From assembly GCF_004341205.1 (NCBI RefSeq), contig NZ_SLUL01000001.1:186001-250000 (forward strand): a stretch of DNA of 64,000 nucleotides. The letters are read 5' to 3'. The stretch is from Thermolongibacillus altinsuensis. GTDB taxonomy: Bacteria; Bacillota; Bacilli; Bacillales; Anoxybacillaceae. Positions 52,262-61,556 of the stretch are shown piece after piece. The stretch's first letter is position 1. The number at the start of each line of letters is the position of its first letter. The notes under the pieces are model-generated. The model did no database searches. It saw only the letters and a program-made list of their open reading frames with translations, and was not told where the DNA came from. A program made the position numbers and the translations under genes.

Positions 52262-53745
52262 AATGAACCTCTCCCACCTACACGTTGTTGAGAGGCGGGA
52301 GTTTCTTACCAACTCCATCGAAGAAGCTTCAACGCAGAAGAAGGCTGTCTTCTCCTGCTCGATGAACTCATCGGAAGCCTTTTCGATCGATGAGTAAGCA
52401 ACATCGGCTTTCCACCGATGGGACGGAACAACCCATCTACTACTTCTTGCTTACGCAATCCGTAGATACGTCAGCTTCGTCGGTACCTTCCAAGGAATGA
52501 TTTTTTGATGCACCGCCTTGCTTAAGATGTTTCGGGCCCCATGAACATCCCGATGTTCTTCGTATCCACAGGAACAAGCAAAGATTCGGGTGGACACTTT
52601 TCTTCTCTTCTGGCAGACAGGTGAGTCTATCTTGTATACGTTTCCTCTACTTCCTTCAGGCGAATGCCGTGCTGCGCCAATTTGTACGCAAGATATTGCT
52701 TGACTTTCCCGAACGACCAATTCGAGATCTTTTGCGCTTGTTTCCGGTTGGCTCGCTTTTTCTTTCTGGTGTTTCGCTGGACTCCCTCGACTTTTCCAAT
52801 GTATACATCCGATCCAGATTGAGCGAGGCACCAGTCGACAAACTGCTTCGTTGTTTTATGAAGCGCATCCCGCAGCTGTCGCTCTGATTTCGATAAGACA
52901 TACCGTTTCGCCCGCTCGTACTTCTTCCATTGACGGGAACCTTTTTGACACTTGGATGGACGGCGCTGAATCTCGGCGAGTTTTTTATTCCGCAGCCGAT
53001 GAAGAGAGCGCACTTTTCTTCCGGTGATGAGAAGGGCTTGGCCGTTTTCACAAAACGCCCCCATCGTATGAATTTCGCCTAGATCCACACCGACCATATG
53101 ACCCGGTTGATAGGCTTTCGCTTCCTGGCCATCTTCATAAGTGACGGCCAAATACCAACCGTTATCGTAACAACATTCGATTTCTTTGATCATTCCTTGA
53201 GGTAAATTCGAAGCATAGGCGATGATAGGTTTTTCTCTCTTTCCATTATGGATGCCCATCGACAGTTCGATTTTTCCATTTTCATACACTTTGAAACCGT
53301 CTTTCGCCCATTTTGTGTTGAAGTGCTTCTTTTTCCTGTAGGGATAACGAGCCTGGCGAAGTCCTTGTTAGATGGCTTTTTGAGCGGATTATTGAGCGAA
53401 GACATATTTGTGGCATACAGCTTGGATGGACTGGCTGTGAAGATGGAACTTTCCTTTTGTTTGTTTTTGCAGTTCGCTTTTCGAGATCCATCGGCCATAC
53501 TGAAGGAAGGATTCCTTCGCTAATCGGAGGCACTCATTCCAAACAAGAGCGGACTCACGATTGCAGGCATAGAGCCGCTTGAGATCCGTTTTCGATGCAC
53601 GAAAGGACACTTTTTCCCACGGAGCATAGAGATTCCTTCTTTCATCAAATTTGTAATGAAAGTATTATAGCACATATGTTCGATTTTTGGAAGAAAAAAT
53701 TACCGATTCATCTCCCACCTATACTTCGCTTAGAGGTGGCTCGGT
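52262..53745 (-). mobile_element. IS605/IS1341-type element (tnpB only)
   Basis: No tnpA. Both ends carry subterminal hairpins that share CTCCCACCTA: right end 52271-52301 (CTCCC.CCT with AGG.GGGAG) and left end 53715-53739 (CCACCT with AGGTGG). On minus, GTTCAC flanks the left end and GTTCAT the right, target/TAM-like. Exact borders are estimates. The region 52290-52450 after tnpB is where the omega RNA would lie. Confidence 0.65.
52451..53610 (-). pseudogene. tnpB: tnpB (RNA-guided nuclease, OrfB) pseudogene
   Basis: Nearly full-length TnpB of about 385 residues in one frame with two in-frame TAA codons (53389-53391, 53368-53370) and a one-base loss near 52630. RuvC Asp in VGVDLGEIHTMG, Glu in IGKVEGVQ and Asp in HRDVHGARNI remain, but the frameshift destroys the first zinc Cys (CPVC reads SPVC). 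GTG 53610 is only the first in-frame start; the true N-terminus may be a few codons upstream. No functional nuclease expected. Confidence 0.82.
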
Positions 53746-53784
53746 GAACATGTTAAATTTTTCAGCTTTCTACTATTTACATTA

Positions 53785-54018
53785 TTGTTTGGTAGAACAA
53801 TTGAATATTATGTTGATTTATATATTCATTCACCAATGTCTCAATCGCTTGTTATTGCTCTAATCATTGCAGCATTTTTTACAGGAAGCAAATTTATTTT
53901 CCAATGGTTGAATATATCGTCGGTAAAAGTTCAGCCAAAAATATGGATGATTTCGTTCATTATTGCGCTCCTTCTTTCTGTCGTTCTTCAGGAACTAAAA
54001 TGGTTACCGGTTAAGTAA
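53785..54018 (+). pseudogene. Small membrane protein, 5' end cut by the IS605-type element
   Basis: 77 codons from TTG 53785 with two membrane segments (SLVIALIIAAFFTG; WMISFIIALLLSVVL). The frame is open upstream to a TAG inside the element's end hairpin and encodes another hydrophobic stretch (KFFSFLLFTLLFG), so a further membrane segment was probably interrupted. No SD is found. The missing 5' part is not recognisable left of the element. Confidence 0.5.
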
Positions 54019-54136
54019 GTTTGTTGGAAAGTCTTACATAACGAAAGCGATGAGGATGATCGCAAACAAAATTTTTCCGTTTAAGTTTTCCCATATACGG
54101 TCATTATAGAAGTAGACATAACTTGGAGGTGTTGTG

Positions 54137-54532
54137 ATGAAATCGTTTACAGTGAATTTTCATAGCGAAGATCAGATGGAAGGCATCACGGTTCAGAAGT
54201 TAAATGCGGACGATTACCATAAGGCAACAGAAGGCGGAACAAGACATTTGTTTGATTTGGACACGGATATGGGTTATTTTGTGTTTTTTGATGCGGAAGA
54301 TGCGAATGGGACTGAATCGTATCTTATGCTTCAATATGAAGAGGACAACGAAGACCCAATCGCTTGCTATTCCTTTGAATTAAAAGATTTTTACGAATTC
54401 GCTGCGTTATATTTAAACGATTTAGAATTTAGTGATGAAATCAATGAAGAAGAAGAGGAATATGGACCTATTCACCACCTGGCTCATCTCATGTATCACA
54501 TTGTCGAGGAAGGAAAAACAGTAGAAGTGTGA
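54137..54532 (+). CDS. Hypothetical acidic cytoplasmic protein
   Basis: 131 aa, acidic (SDEINEEEEEYGPIHH), with a beta-rich first half. ATG 54137 with GGAGGT 6 nt upstream; GTG 54134 is a neighbour. No membrane segment or motif recognised. A 12-bp hairpin follows. Confidence 0.7.
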   Translation: MKSFTVNFHSEDQMEGITVQKLNADDYHKATEGGTRHLFDLDTDMGYFVFFDAEDANGTESYLMLQYEEDNEDPIACYSFELKDFYEFAALYLNDLEFSDEINEEEEEYGPIHHLAHLMYHIVEEGKTVEV

Positions 54533-54538
54533 TCAAAT

Positions 54539-54568
54539 ATCCTGGATCAATTCCCTTTGATCCAGGAT
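54539..54568. other. 12-bp hairpin after the acidic-protein gene
   Basis: ATCCTGGATCAA and TTGATCCAGGAT pair around TTCCCT; no U tract. A second hairpin (AGGCAAGCC...GGCTTGCC then TATTTT, 54653-54690) follows and may be the real terminator. Confidence 0.55.
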
Positions 54569-54755
54569 CCATGATGTTACAGCAATTTCAATACGAATAG
54601 CCAAAAGGTGAAGAATTTCAAACACGATGGAGAGATGATATAGATGGAAAGAAGGCAAGCCTATGTATGAATGGTGGCTTGCCTATTTTGTGGGTGATTT
54701 TCATCGCTGGGGAAAGAGAAACGAAAAGGCAGCTGATGAGGGGATGAAAAGTGGC

Positions 54756-55079
54756 TTACTGCTGCCGGTATAGCTCGCGGATTTTTCGCTCATGCTGAAT
54801 GGTTTTGCTTGAAAGAAAGTCGACCGTTTCTTGCGTTTCTGTTAGTTCGGTGCGCAAGTTGTCTACTTTTGTTTCTAGTCGGTTGAATCGTTCGTTCATC
54901 TCATTCTCTAGCCGGTCGATTCTTGCTTCCAATCGATCATTCATCTCTTGTAGCTTTGCTTCCAATCGATCATTCATCTCTTGCATCTTTGTTTCGATTT
55001 CAACCATTTGTGCGCGAAGTTGGGTTGCATGAAGATCCAATGCTTTTAAAATTTCTTTCACTATTGTGTTTTGTTCCAT
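54756..55079 (-). CDS. Coiled-coil protein, unknown function
   Basis: 107 aa made of heptads, with a near-exact tandem repeat (MQEMNDRLEAK, LQEMNDRLEAR) and NRLETKVDNLRTELTETQETVDFL. ATG 55079 has AGGGAGGTGA upstream. It resembles the many small stalk-like coiled-coil proteins in Bacillaceae; no function can be given. Confidence 0.72.
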   Translation of the reverse strand: MEQNTIVKEILKALDLHATQLRAQMVEIETKMQEMNDRLEAKLQEMNDRLEARIDRLENEMNERFNRLETKVDNLRTELTETQETVDFLSSKTIQHERKIRELYRQQ

Positions 55080-55157
55080 TTTGTCACCTCCCTTATGGCT
55101 CATTATACTCATTATAAAGGAAGCGGCAAAATTAGAAAAGATGAATCTACTGCTTGT

Positions 55158-55922
55158 TTACTTTTTATGAAAGTATTGATTGATTTTTGTGACGGTAGCT
55201 CCTATTCCTTCATGAATCACAAGATCGAATAAATGATCCATTTTGGTTGGGGTTTTATTAATAATGGCTTTTTTGACTTTCGGAGCTTCATAAGATAAAT
55301 AAACAGGAATTTGGTTAACAGGAGATACTTCCAGACTTGTTCCCATTGCAATAAAAAGATCGCTGTTGAAAGCTTTATTTAACGCTTCGTCGAAACGTTG
55401 AACCATACCGCCAAACAGCACCACATCCGGTTTCAGAATAAAATTGCAAATTTCTCCCTTTTCGTTTGTTTTATGGCATCTTGGAAGATCGTGTGCGTTA
55501 ATAAATGTTAAATCGTATTTTGTTTTGCATTTTGGGCATGTAGCGGTTTGAAGAGTTCCGTGCAATTCAATAATGTTCGAGTTTCCTGCTTTATGGTGTA
55601 ATCCATCAATATTCTGCGTTAAAATCGTTACGTTTTTCCCCATATCTTCTAATTCTTTTAAAAATAGATGCCCTTTGTTTGGTTCAAAATTCCCCATTAA
55701 TTTCAAAGAAAAAATTCGTTTAAATTTTGCCCAAAAATCTTTCGGGTTTTTATGAAAGTAGTATTCTGATAGATAATGCTCTACGTTTTCTTCTTGCGAA
55801 TAAATCCCATTTTTGCTTCTGAAATCCGGAATTCCCGATTCAGTACTCATTCCTGCTCCGGTGAAAATGGTAATGTTTTTTGCATTTTGAATGAGCTGAG
55901 CAAGTTCTTTTATTTTTTCCAT
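55158..55922 (-). CDS. srtN: NAD-dependent protein deacylase (sirtuin)
   Basis: 254 aa Sir2-family enzyme: TGAGMSTESGIPDFRSKNG, LTQNIDGLHHKAG, the catalytic His in ELHG, the zinc cysteines CPKC and C...C (LPRCHKTNEKGEIC), and GTSLEVSPVN. Length and organisation fit B. subtilis SrtN. ATG 55922 has AAGGGGTG upstream; a longer reading to 56132 runs over the intergenic region. Confidence 0.92.
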   Translation of the reverse strand: MEKIKELAQLIQNAKNITIFTGAGMSTESGIPDFRSKNGIYSQEENVEHYLSEYYFHKNPKDFWAKFKRIFSLKLMGNFEPNKGHLFLKELEDMGKNVTILTQNIDGLHHKAGNSNIIELHGTLQTATCPKCKTKYDLTFINAHDLPRCHKTNEKGEICNFILKPDVVLFGGMVQRFDEALNKAFNSDLFIAMGTSLEVSPVNQIPVYLSYEAPKVKKAIINKTPTKMDHLFDLVIHEGIGATVTKINQYFHKK

Positions 55923-56082
55923 GAATACACCCCTTTCTTTTTTATTATTACCTCTATTTTCGATTATGGATATTCGGAGTGATCGATTTTTAAGCGGTTT
56001 GTTCTTCTCATTTTTAGTATAAAAACTGGGATCAAGTCTTACAAAGCAAAAAGGAAACGCTTTTCCTTTTATTAAAAACGTC

Positions 56083-56112
56083 AGAACATCTTCAAGCAAG
56101 ATGTTCTTTTTG
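56083..56112 (+). terminator. Intrinsic terminator upstream of the fatty-acid transporter gene
   Basis: AGAACATCTT and AAGATGTTCT pair around CAAGC, then TTTTTG. No plus-strand gene precedes it, so it could be a leader terminator; a smaller AAAAGGAAA...TTTTCCTTTT stem lies at 56050-56071. Confidence 0.65.
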
Positions 56113-56204
56113 TTTTTGTGGAATATTTCCATGGTTGTCCCACTATTTATAGGTAGTAAACGGACTTCTTACTCAATTTTACTTGTCAGGGAGGGGATTT
56201 TGTT

Positions 56205-57515
56205 ATGTTTCGGCAATTGACTTCCTTATCGAATAAGCTTGTGCAGCGGTATTTGCCGGATCCTTATTTATTCGTTGTGTTGTTAACGTTTGTTGTGTTT
56301 CTGTTTGCGTTGATGTTGACGCCTTCAGGACCGAAAGAATTAGTCATCATGTGGGGAAGTAAATTTTGGGATTTGCTTACTTTTTCCATGCAAATGGTTC
56401 TCATCCTTGTAACCGGATATGTATTAGCGAACAGTCCAATTTTTAAAACGTTGTTAGGAAAACTGGCTTCTATTGCGAAATCTCCTTCAACTGCCATTAT
56501 TTTAGTAACATTCATTTCGATTGTTGCAAGTTGGATTAACTGGGGATTTGGTTTGGTGATTGGCGCTTTATTTGCTAGAGAATTAGCGAGACAAGTAAAG
56601 GTAGATTATCGGTTATTGATTGCCAGCGCTTATTCAGGATTTGTTGTTTGGCACGGCGGATTAAGCGGATCTATTCCATTAACGATTGCGACGGAAGGAC
56701 ATTTTACGCAAGAAATCATTGGGATTATTCCAACGAGCGAAACGCTTTTTTCTACATTTAATCTTGTGATTGTTTTCGCCGTTGCCATCATTTTGCCGAT
56801 CGCCAATCGTTTTATGTACAATGAGAAAGAAGCGGTCGTGATTAATCCGAAGTTATTAGAGGAACCAACGGAAAAAGGGAAATTTCAGCCGGTGACTCCC
56901 GCTGAGAGATTGGAAAATAGCTGGCTTGTATCGGTATTGATTGGCGGGATCGGTCTTGTTTTTGTGATTCATCATTTTGTGACAAATGGATTTAAGTTGG
57001 ATTTAAACATTGTAAACTTCACATTTTTGTTTTTAGGGATTTTGTTCCATTTTCGTCCGCGCAACTTCTTGCAGTCGGTTCAAAATGCGGTGAAAGGTGC
57101 AAGCGGAATCATTATTCAATTTCCGTTCTATGCGGGAATTATGGGAATGATGGTGTCCTCAGGGTTGGCTGAGAGAATTTCTCAATGGTTTGTTTCAATC
57201 TCAAATGAAGTGACGTTTCCTTTATTAGCGTTTATTAGCGCGGGGATCGTCAACATTTTTGTCCCATCGGGTGGAGGACAATGGGCCGTACAGGCGCATA
57301 TTATGTTGGAAGCTGGTGCGGACTTAGGCATTGCGCCTGCTGTGACGGCCATGGCTGTTGCGTGGGGAGATGCTTGGACGAACTTAATTCAGCCGTTTTG
57401 GGCGCTTCCAGTCTTGGCGATCGCTGGCCTAAAAGCGAAAGACATCATGGGCTTCTGTTTGATTAATCTATTTGTGACAGGAATCATCATTGGTGCTGTA
57501 TTTTTGCTGTTTTGA
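56205..57515 (+). CDS. Short-chain fatty acid transporter (AtoE family)
   Basis: 436 aa with about 11 hydrophobic segments. Family-type motifs: SWINWGFGLVIGALFARELARQ, YSGFVVWHGGLSGSIPLTIAT, NIFVPSGGGQWAVQ and WGDAWTNLIQPFWALP. AtoE carries acetoacetate and short-chain fatty acids. SD GGGAGGGG before ATG 56205. A single-gene unit. Confidence 0.9.
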   Translation: MFRQLTSLSNKLVQRYLPDPYLFVVLLTFVVFLFALMLTPSGPKELVIMWGSKFWDLLTFSMQMVLILVTGYVLANSPIFKTLLGKLASIAKSPSTAIILVTFISIVASWINWGFGLVIGALFARELARQVKVDYRLLIASAYSGFVVWHGGLSGSIPLTIATEGHFTQEIIGIIPTSETLFSTFNLVIVFAVAIILPIANRFMYNEKEAVVINPKLLEEPTEKGKFQPVTPAERLENSWLVSVLIGGIGLVFVIHHFVTNGFKLDLNIVNFTFLFLGILFHFRPRNFLQSVQNAVKGASGIIIQFPFYAGIMGMMVSSGLAERISQWFVSISNEVTFPLLAFISAGIVNIFVPSGGGQWAVQAHIMLEAGADLGIAPAVTAMAVAWGDAWTNLIQPFWALPVLAIAGLKAKDIMGFCLINLFVTGIIIGAVFLLF

Positions 57516-57539
57516 TGTACATGGATGAAAAAATGTTAA

Positions 57540-57570
57540 GCGATCCATCGGGAGTGGAGATCGCCTTTTT
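57540..57570 (+). terminator. Terminator after the fatty-acid transporter
   Basis: GCGATC and GATCGC with a 13-nt loop, then CTTTTT. Confidence 0.7.
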
Positions 57571-57687
57571 ATGTTATTCCACCCTCAAAATTCTAGTTTT
57601 GTATTATAATGATGGAGGGTTTTTCTAGTCAGCGATCAATATGGCGATTTTAAACCCAAATCCCACAAAGAAACGAGGGGTTAACCG

Positions 57688-58545
57688 ATGCTCATTGCAT
57701 TAGACATGGATGGAACGTTGCTGAATTCGAATGGACAAATCAGCCCAAGAAACAAAGAAGCGATTATTCAAGCGCAAACGGCTGGGCATGTCGTCTCCAT
57801 TGCGACAGGGAGAGCGTATAAAGACGCGTATGCGCCATTGAAAGAAGCGGGGATTGTTTGTCCGATTATGAGCCTGAACGGTGCGGTGATCACGCTTGCG
57901 GATGGGACGATCATCGGCGATATTCCTCTAGAAAAACAAAAGCTCATTCCTGTGCTTGAGTGGGTTCGAAAACAGCCAGATTTATATTGTGAAATTTATA
58001 CAAACGAAGCCGTTTATGTTGGCTTACATAATCGCGAACATTTAGAGGCGCTCGCGGATCGAATGAGTGAAGAATATCCCGATTTAAAGCGGATTGTGAA
58101 AAAACAGTTTCAACAGGCGCGTGTGACGTATGTGAACGATATTCAAGAAGTATGGCTGCAAGAGGATGCGCCTTTTTATAAAGTGCTTATTTTTTCGTTG
58201 AATAAAGATCTATTAAAATCGGCTTCATCGAAGTTTGCGGAGATTTCGGATGTAACGGTCACTTCATCCCATCCCAATAATATTGAAGTGAACCATGAAC
58301 AGGCGACGAAAGGGCGTGCGCTCGCCAAACTGGCCTCCTATTACGGGATTGATCTGAAAGACACCGTGGTGATGGGAGACAGTCACAATGACCTTTCGAT
58401 GTTTGCGGTTGCCGGTTATCGTGTGGCGATGGGAAATGCTTCGGATGAGGTCAAAGAGCGTAGCGACTTTGTGACAGCGGTGAATGATGAGGATGGAGTG
58501 GCACTTGTTTTAGAGAACCTTGCAAAAAAGGGATCGCTAAGCTAG
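57688..58545 (+). CDS. Cof-type HAD-IIB phosphatase
   Basis: 285 aa. DMDGTLLNSNG (motif I), SIATGRAYKDA (II) and VVMGDSHNDLSMFAVAG (IV) with the IIB cap between. This group hydrolyses sugar phosphates and similar. SD CGAGGGG. Followed by a terminator. Confidence 0.9.
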   Translation: MLIALDMDGTLLNSNGQISPRNKEAIIQAQTAGHVVSIATGRAYKDAYAPLKEAGIVCPIMSLNGAVITLADGTIIGDIPLEKQKLIPVLEWVRKQPDLYCEIYTNEAVYVGLHNREHLEALADRMSEEYPDLKRIVKKQFQQARVTYVNDIQEVWLQEDAPFYKVLIFSLNKDLLKSASSKFAEISDVTVTSSHPNNIEVNHEQATKGRALAKLASYYGIDLKDTVVMGDSHNDLSMFAVAGYRVAMGNASDEVKERSDFVTAVNDEDGVALVLENLAKKGSLS

Positions 58546-58617
58546 ATTTCGTTTCTGGATCAATATGCATGGCAGGTTAAGTGGAAATAAAATCGGAATA
58601 AACGATGAAATATAGAC

Positions 58618-58659
58618 AGGAGCTGATCCATTCATTTGGACAGCTCCTTATGATTTTTT
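58618..58659 (+). terminator. Terminator after the HAD gene
   Basis: AGGAGCTG and CAGCTCCT pair over a 15-nt loop, then TATGATTTTTTA. Confidence 0.65.
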
Positions 58660-58719
58660 ATTTGGGATCGTTATACATATCGAAGGTTTGGCTGGTCATA
58701 ATAAAAACGGTGATGAACA

Positions 58720-59643
58720 ATGTATAATGAGACGCAATTGCAACAATTTGTAGAACAAGCCAAACCATATGCGAAATACGGGAAGGTGGCTGATTATATT
58801 CCGGCCCTTCGCAAGGCGGATCCAAATGATTTATCGATCGCGATTTATGCCCCTGATGGAACGGTTGTTTGTGCGGGAGATACGCAAGAAAAAGCAACGC
58901 TGCAGAGCATTTCGAAAATTATCGCGCTCGCGTTTGTGTTAATGAATCGCGGGGAGGAAGAGGTATTTAAAAAAGTTGGAATGGAACCGACAGGGGATCC
59001 GTTTAATTCCATTGCTAAATTAGAAGAAAAGCAACCGCCTAAACCGCTCAATCCGATGATTAACGCGGGTGCATTAGCGGTTACGCATATGATTGATGGA
59101 GCTGATGTAGACGAACGGTTTCATCGTTTGTTGACGTTTGTGCATCGTTTGGCGGGAGATTCAGCGATTACGTATTCAAAAGAAGTGGCGCAATCGGAGT
59201 TTGAAACGGCGTTTTTGAACCGTTCTCTATGTTATTTTTTAAAACAGCACGGCATCATTGATGAGGATGTTGAACCGTTAATGGATTTATATACGAAACA
59301 ATGCGCCATCGAAATGAACTGTATCGATTTAGCGAGAATCGGGCTTGTTTTTGCGATGGACGGATTCGATCCGATCCAAAACGATCCAATCATGCCGCCT
59401 CACATCGCACGGATTTGCAAAACATTTATGGTGACATGCGGCATGTATAACGCTTCAGGAGAGTTTGCGATTAAAATTGGCATTCCAGCCAAAAGCGGCG
59501 TTTCAGGCGGAATTCTCGCGGCTGTCCCAGGCCGATTTGGCATCGGCATCTTTGGACCGTCATTAGATGAGAAGGGAAACAGCATTACCGGCATAAAACT
59601 ATTAGAGCTGTTATCAAAAACGTATTCGTTAAGCATATTTTAG
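58720..59643 (+). CDS. glsA: Glutaminase
   Basis: 307 aa serine-dependent-type glutaminase: [12 protein letters not shown] (SxxK), [35 protein letters not shown]. Hydrolyses glutamine to glutamate and ammonia. The SD before ATG 58720 is weak (GGTGATG). Confidence 0.93.
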   Translation: MYNETQLQQFVEQAKPYAKYGKVADYIPALRKADPNDLSIAIYAPDGTVVCAGDTQEKATLQSISKIIALAFVLMNRGEEEVFKKVGMEPTGDPFNSIAKLEEKQPPKPLNPMINAGALAVTHMIDGADVDERFHRLLTFVHRLAGDSAITYSKEVAQSEFETAFLNRSLCYFLKQHGIIDEDVEPLMDLYTKQCAIEMNCIDLARIGLVFAMDGFDPIQNDPIMPPHIARICKTFMVTCGMYNASGEFAIKIGIPAKSGVSGGILAAVPGRFGIGIFGPSLDEKGNSITGIKLLELLSKTYSLSIF

Positions 59644-59680
59644 GCACAGCTTTCATCCATGAAAATGCGAAGAGGTTTCA

Positions 59681-59713
59681 ATGCATGGGCTATTTTATGT
59701 TCGCTGATTTTAT
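59681..59713. mobile_element. Relic of an IS982-type end
   Basis: 33 bp resembling the sequence just inside the right end of the IS982 copy at 52014-52048 (shared ATGCA.GGGCTATTTT and CTGATTTTAT, with one gap). No terminal repeat or transposase remains. Confidence 0.45.
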
Positions 59714-59893
59714 TCGCATCGTAAATTCATTTGATCCATATCGAAATTTGTCGGATGATTTTGAAAAATTCTTATAAAAAATGCTTTATAATACTTTTAG
59801 AATAAATAACGTGTACGATTCTTTTTCGTATAATTTTATGTTAGATAATTAAAAATTTTTGGTATATTCACTGCATAAGGGGGATGAAGGTGA

Positions 59894-60220
59894 ATGAACA
59901 CACAGTTTATTGCTGGACATGCCAGATTGCCTGGAGGAATGGCAGCAAAAAGTGTGTTTGATACGCTTACCATTACAGCTGAGATTGATAAAAAATATGG
60001 GGTCATTATTGATGCTTCTTGTACGCTCGCCACAGAACATGGACGAGATTATGTTGCACGTCTTTTGAAGGGGCACTCTTTAAAAGATGGCATTGAGGAG
60101 CCGCTTGCCCAGTTGAATAACGGATATCTTGGGAAGGCGAATCAAGCTCTAGCAGCTGCGCTGAAAGATTTATATAAACAGTATCGTCAAATTGAAGAAA
60201 AAGCGCATATGGAGAAGTAA
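59894..60220 (+). CDS. DUF3870-domain protein
   Basis: 108 aa matching the DUF3870 pattern: FIAGHARLPGGMAAKSVFDT, DKKYGVIIDASCTLATEHGRDYV, and GKANQALAAALKDLYKQY. ATG 59894 with AAGGGGG about 15 nt and AGGTGA 6 nt upstream. The family often lies near amino-acid or acyl-CoA catabolism genes, which fits the neighbours. Biochemistry unknown. Confidence 0.82.
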   Translation: MNTQFIAGHARLPGGMAAKSVFDTLTITAEIDKKYGVIIDASCTLATEHGRDYVARLLKGHSLKDGIEEPLAQLNNGYLGKANQALAAALKDLYKQYRQIEEKAHMEK

Positions 60221-60227
60221 TTCGGCG

Positions 60228-60252
60228 AAACGGATTTTTCCGTTTTTTTTTT
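60228..60252 (+). terminator. Terminator after the DUF3870 gene
   Basis: AAACGGA and TCCGTTT around TTTT, followed by a long T tract. Confidence 0.78.
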
Positions 60253-60347
60253 GTAATGAAAATATTCCCCGAACATGAAACGCTTGGAACGGACAAATGG
60301 ATTGATCCGATTGCGTTTCTGTTCGAGGATTGGATTATGTTGGAAAT

Positions 60348-61553
60348 TTAAAGCTTGACTGATTCAGGGTTCCACGCTGGAAGCATTTTTCGCAGCGGTT
60401 TATCTTTACGGTAGCCAAGGACATACTCTGCTTGCATAATCGTATGAATTTCTCGAGTTCCTTCGTAGATGACCGGTGCTTTTGAGTTGCGGAGATAGCG
60501 TTCAACCGGATATTCGTTTGAGTAACCGTATGCCCCGTGAATTTGTACTGCGTCATCAGCTGCTTTGTTGGCGAAATCGCATGCAATCCACTTAGCCAGC
60601 GATGTTTCCCGGGTGTTTCGTTTCCCTTGATTTTTCAGATAGCCTGCTTTGTAGACCAGAAGTCGGCTTATCTGAAGCCCAGCTTCCATATTGGCAATCA
60701 TTTGCTGGACGAGTTGGTGGCGGCCGATTTCTTTGCCAAATGTCTTCCGTTCATGGCAGTATTTTACGCTTGCTTCTAGGCAGGCCATAATTAAGCCAAC
60801 GGCTCCTGCCGCTACGGTAAAGCGGCCATTATCAAGAGCGGACATGGCAATTTTAAATCCTTCACCTTCGTGCCCAAGAAGGTTTTCCTTTGGTACACGG
60901 ACGTTGTCAAAGAACAATTCCCCAGTGTTTCCAGCGCGAATGCCAAGCTTTCCTTTAATTGCTTTCGAAGAGAATCCCGGCATCGTCCGTTCAACGATGA
61001 AGGCAGAAATGCCGTGGTGCTTTTTGGATTTGTCTGTATAGGCAAAAACGATAAAATGGTCAGCGATATCACAGAGAGAAATCCACGTTTTCTGTCCGTT
61101 CAAAATATAGTAATCTCCATCGCGAACCGCAGTTGTGGAAATGGCGGCAACGTCAGATCCGGCGCCGGGTTCAGTCAAACCGAATGCGCCAATTTTTTCT
61201 CCTTTCGCTTGCGGAACAAGATATTTTTGTTTTTGTTCCTCCGTTCCCCATTGCAACAGAGTTAGGCTGTTCAATCCGATATGGACGGAAACGGCCGTGC
61301 GAAAGGCAGTATCTCCTCTTTCGAGTTCTTCGCAGACGATCGCAAGGGAGTTATAATCCATGCCGGCACCGCCGTACTCTTCAGGAATGCAAACTCCCAT
61401 GAGATTTAATTCAGCTAGCCGTTTCATAATATTCGGGTCAAAATAACCACGCTCATCCCATTCTTTAATGTAAGGCATAATTTCTTTGTCCACAAATTTT
61501 CGGACGGTGCTTCGGAGTATTTCTTGTTCTGGCGTAAAATCGAAATTCATCAT
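60348..61553 (-). CDS. Acyl-CoA dehydrogenase, probably glutaryl-CoA dehydrogenase
   Basis: 401 aa FAD enzyme. FGLTEPGAGSDVAAI and TWISLCDIADHF are the FAD/substrate-binding motifs; VIYEGTREIHTIMQ near 365 has the catalytic Glu at the position used by MCAD and GCDH types. The cytoplasmic dehydrogenase would pass electrons to ETF. Coupled to a CaiB/BaiF CoA-transferase upstream (3 nt apart) and divergent from GabT, it fits oxidation and decarboxylation of glutaryl-CoA to crotonyl-CoA; substrate is inference. SD GGAGG overlaps the upstream stop. Confidence 0.8.
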   Translation of the reverse strand: MMNFDFTPEQEILRSTVRKFVDKEIMPYIKEWDERGYFDPNIMKRLAELNLMGVCIPEEYGGAGMDYNSLAIVCEELERGDTAFRTAVSVHIGLNSLTLLQWGTEEQKQKYLVPQAKGEKIGAFGLTEPGAGSDVAAISTTAVRDGDYYILNGQKTWISLCDIADHFIVFAYTDKSKKHHGISAFIVERTMPGFSSKAIKGKLGIRAGNTGELFFDNVRVPKENLLGHEGEGFKIAMSALDNGRFTVAAGAVGLIMACLEASVKYCHERKTFGKEIGRHQLVQQMIANMEAGLQISRLLVYKAGYLKNQGKRNTRETSLAKWIACDFANKAADDAVQIHGAYGYSNEYPVERYLRNSKAPVIYEGTREIHTIMQAEYVLGYRKDKPLRKMLPAWNPESVKL

Positions 61554-61556
61554 TCG

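Noticed and set aside
52271-53739. CTCCCACCTA repeat with hairpins, considered as a CRISPR-like repeat
   Set aside because: Only two copies 1.4 kb apart at the ends of an IS605-type element; no spacers.
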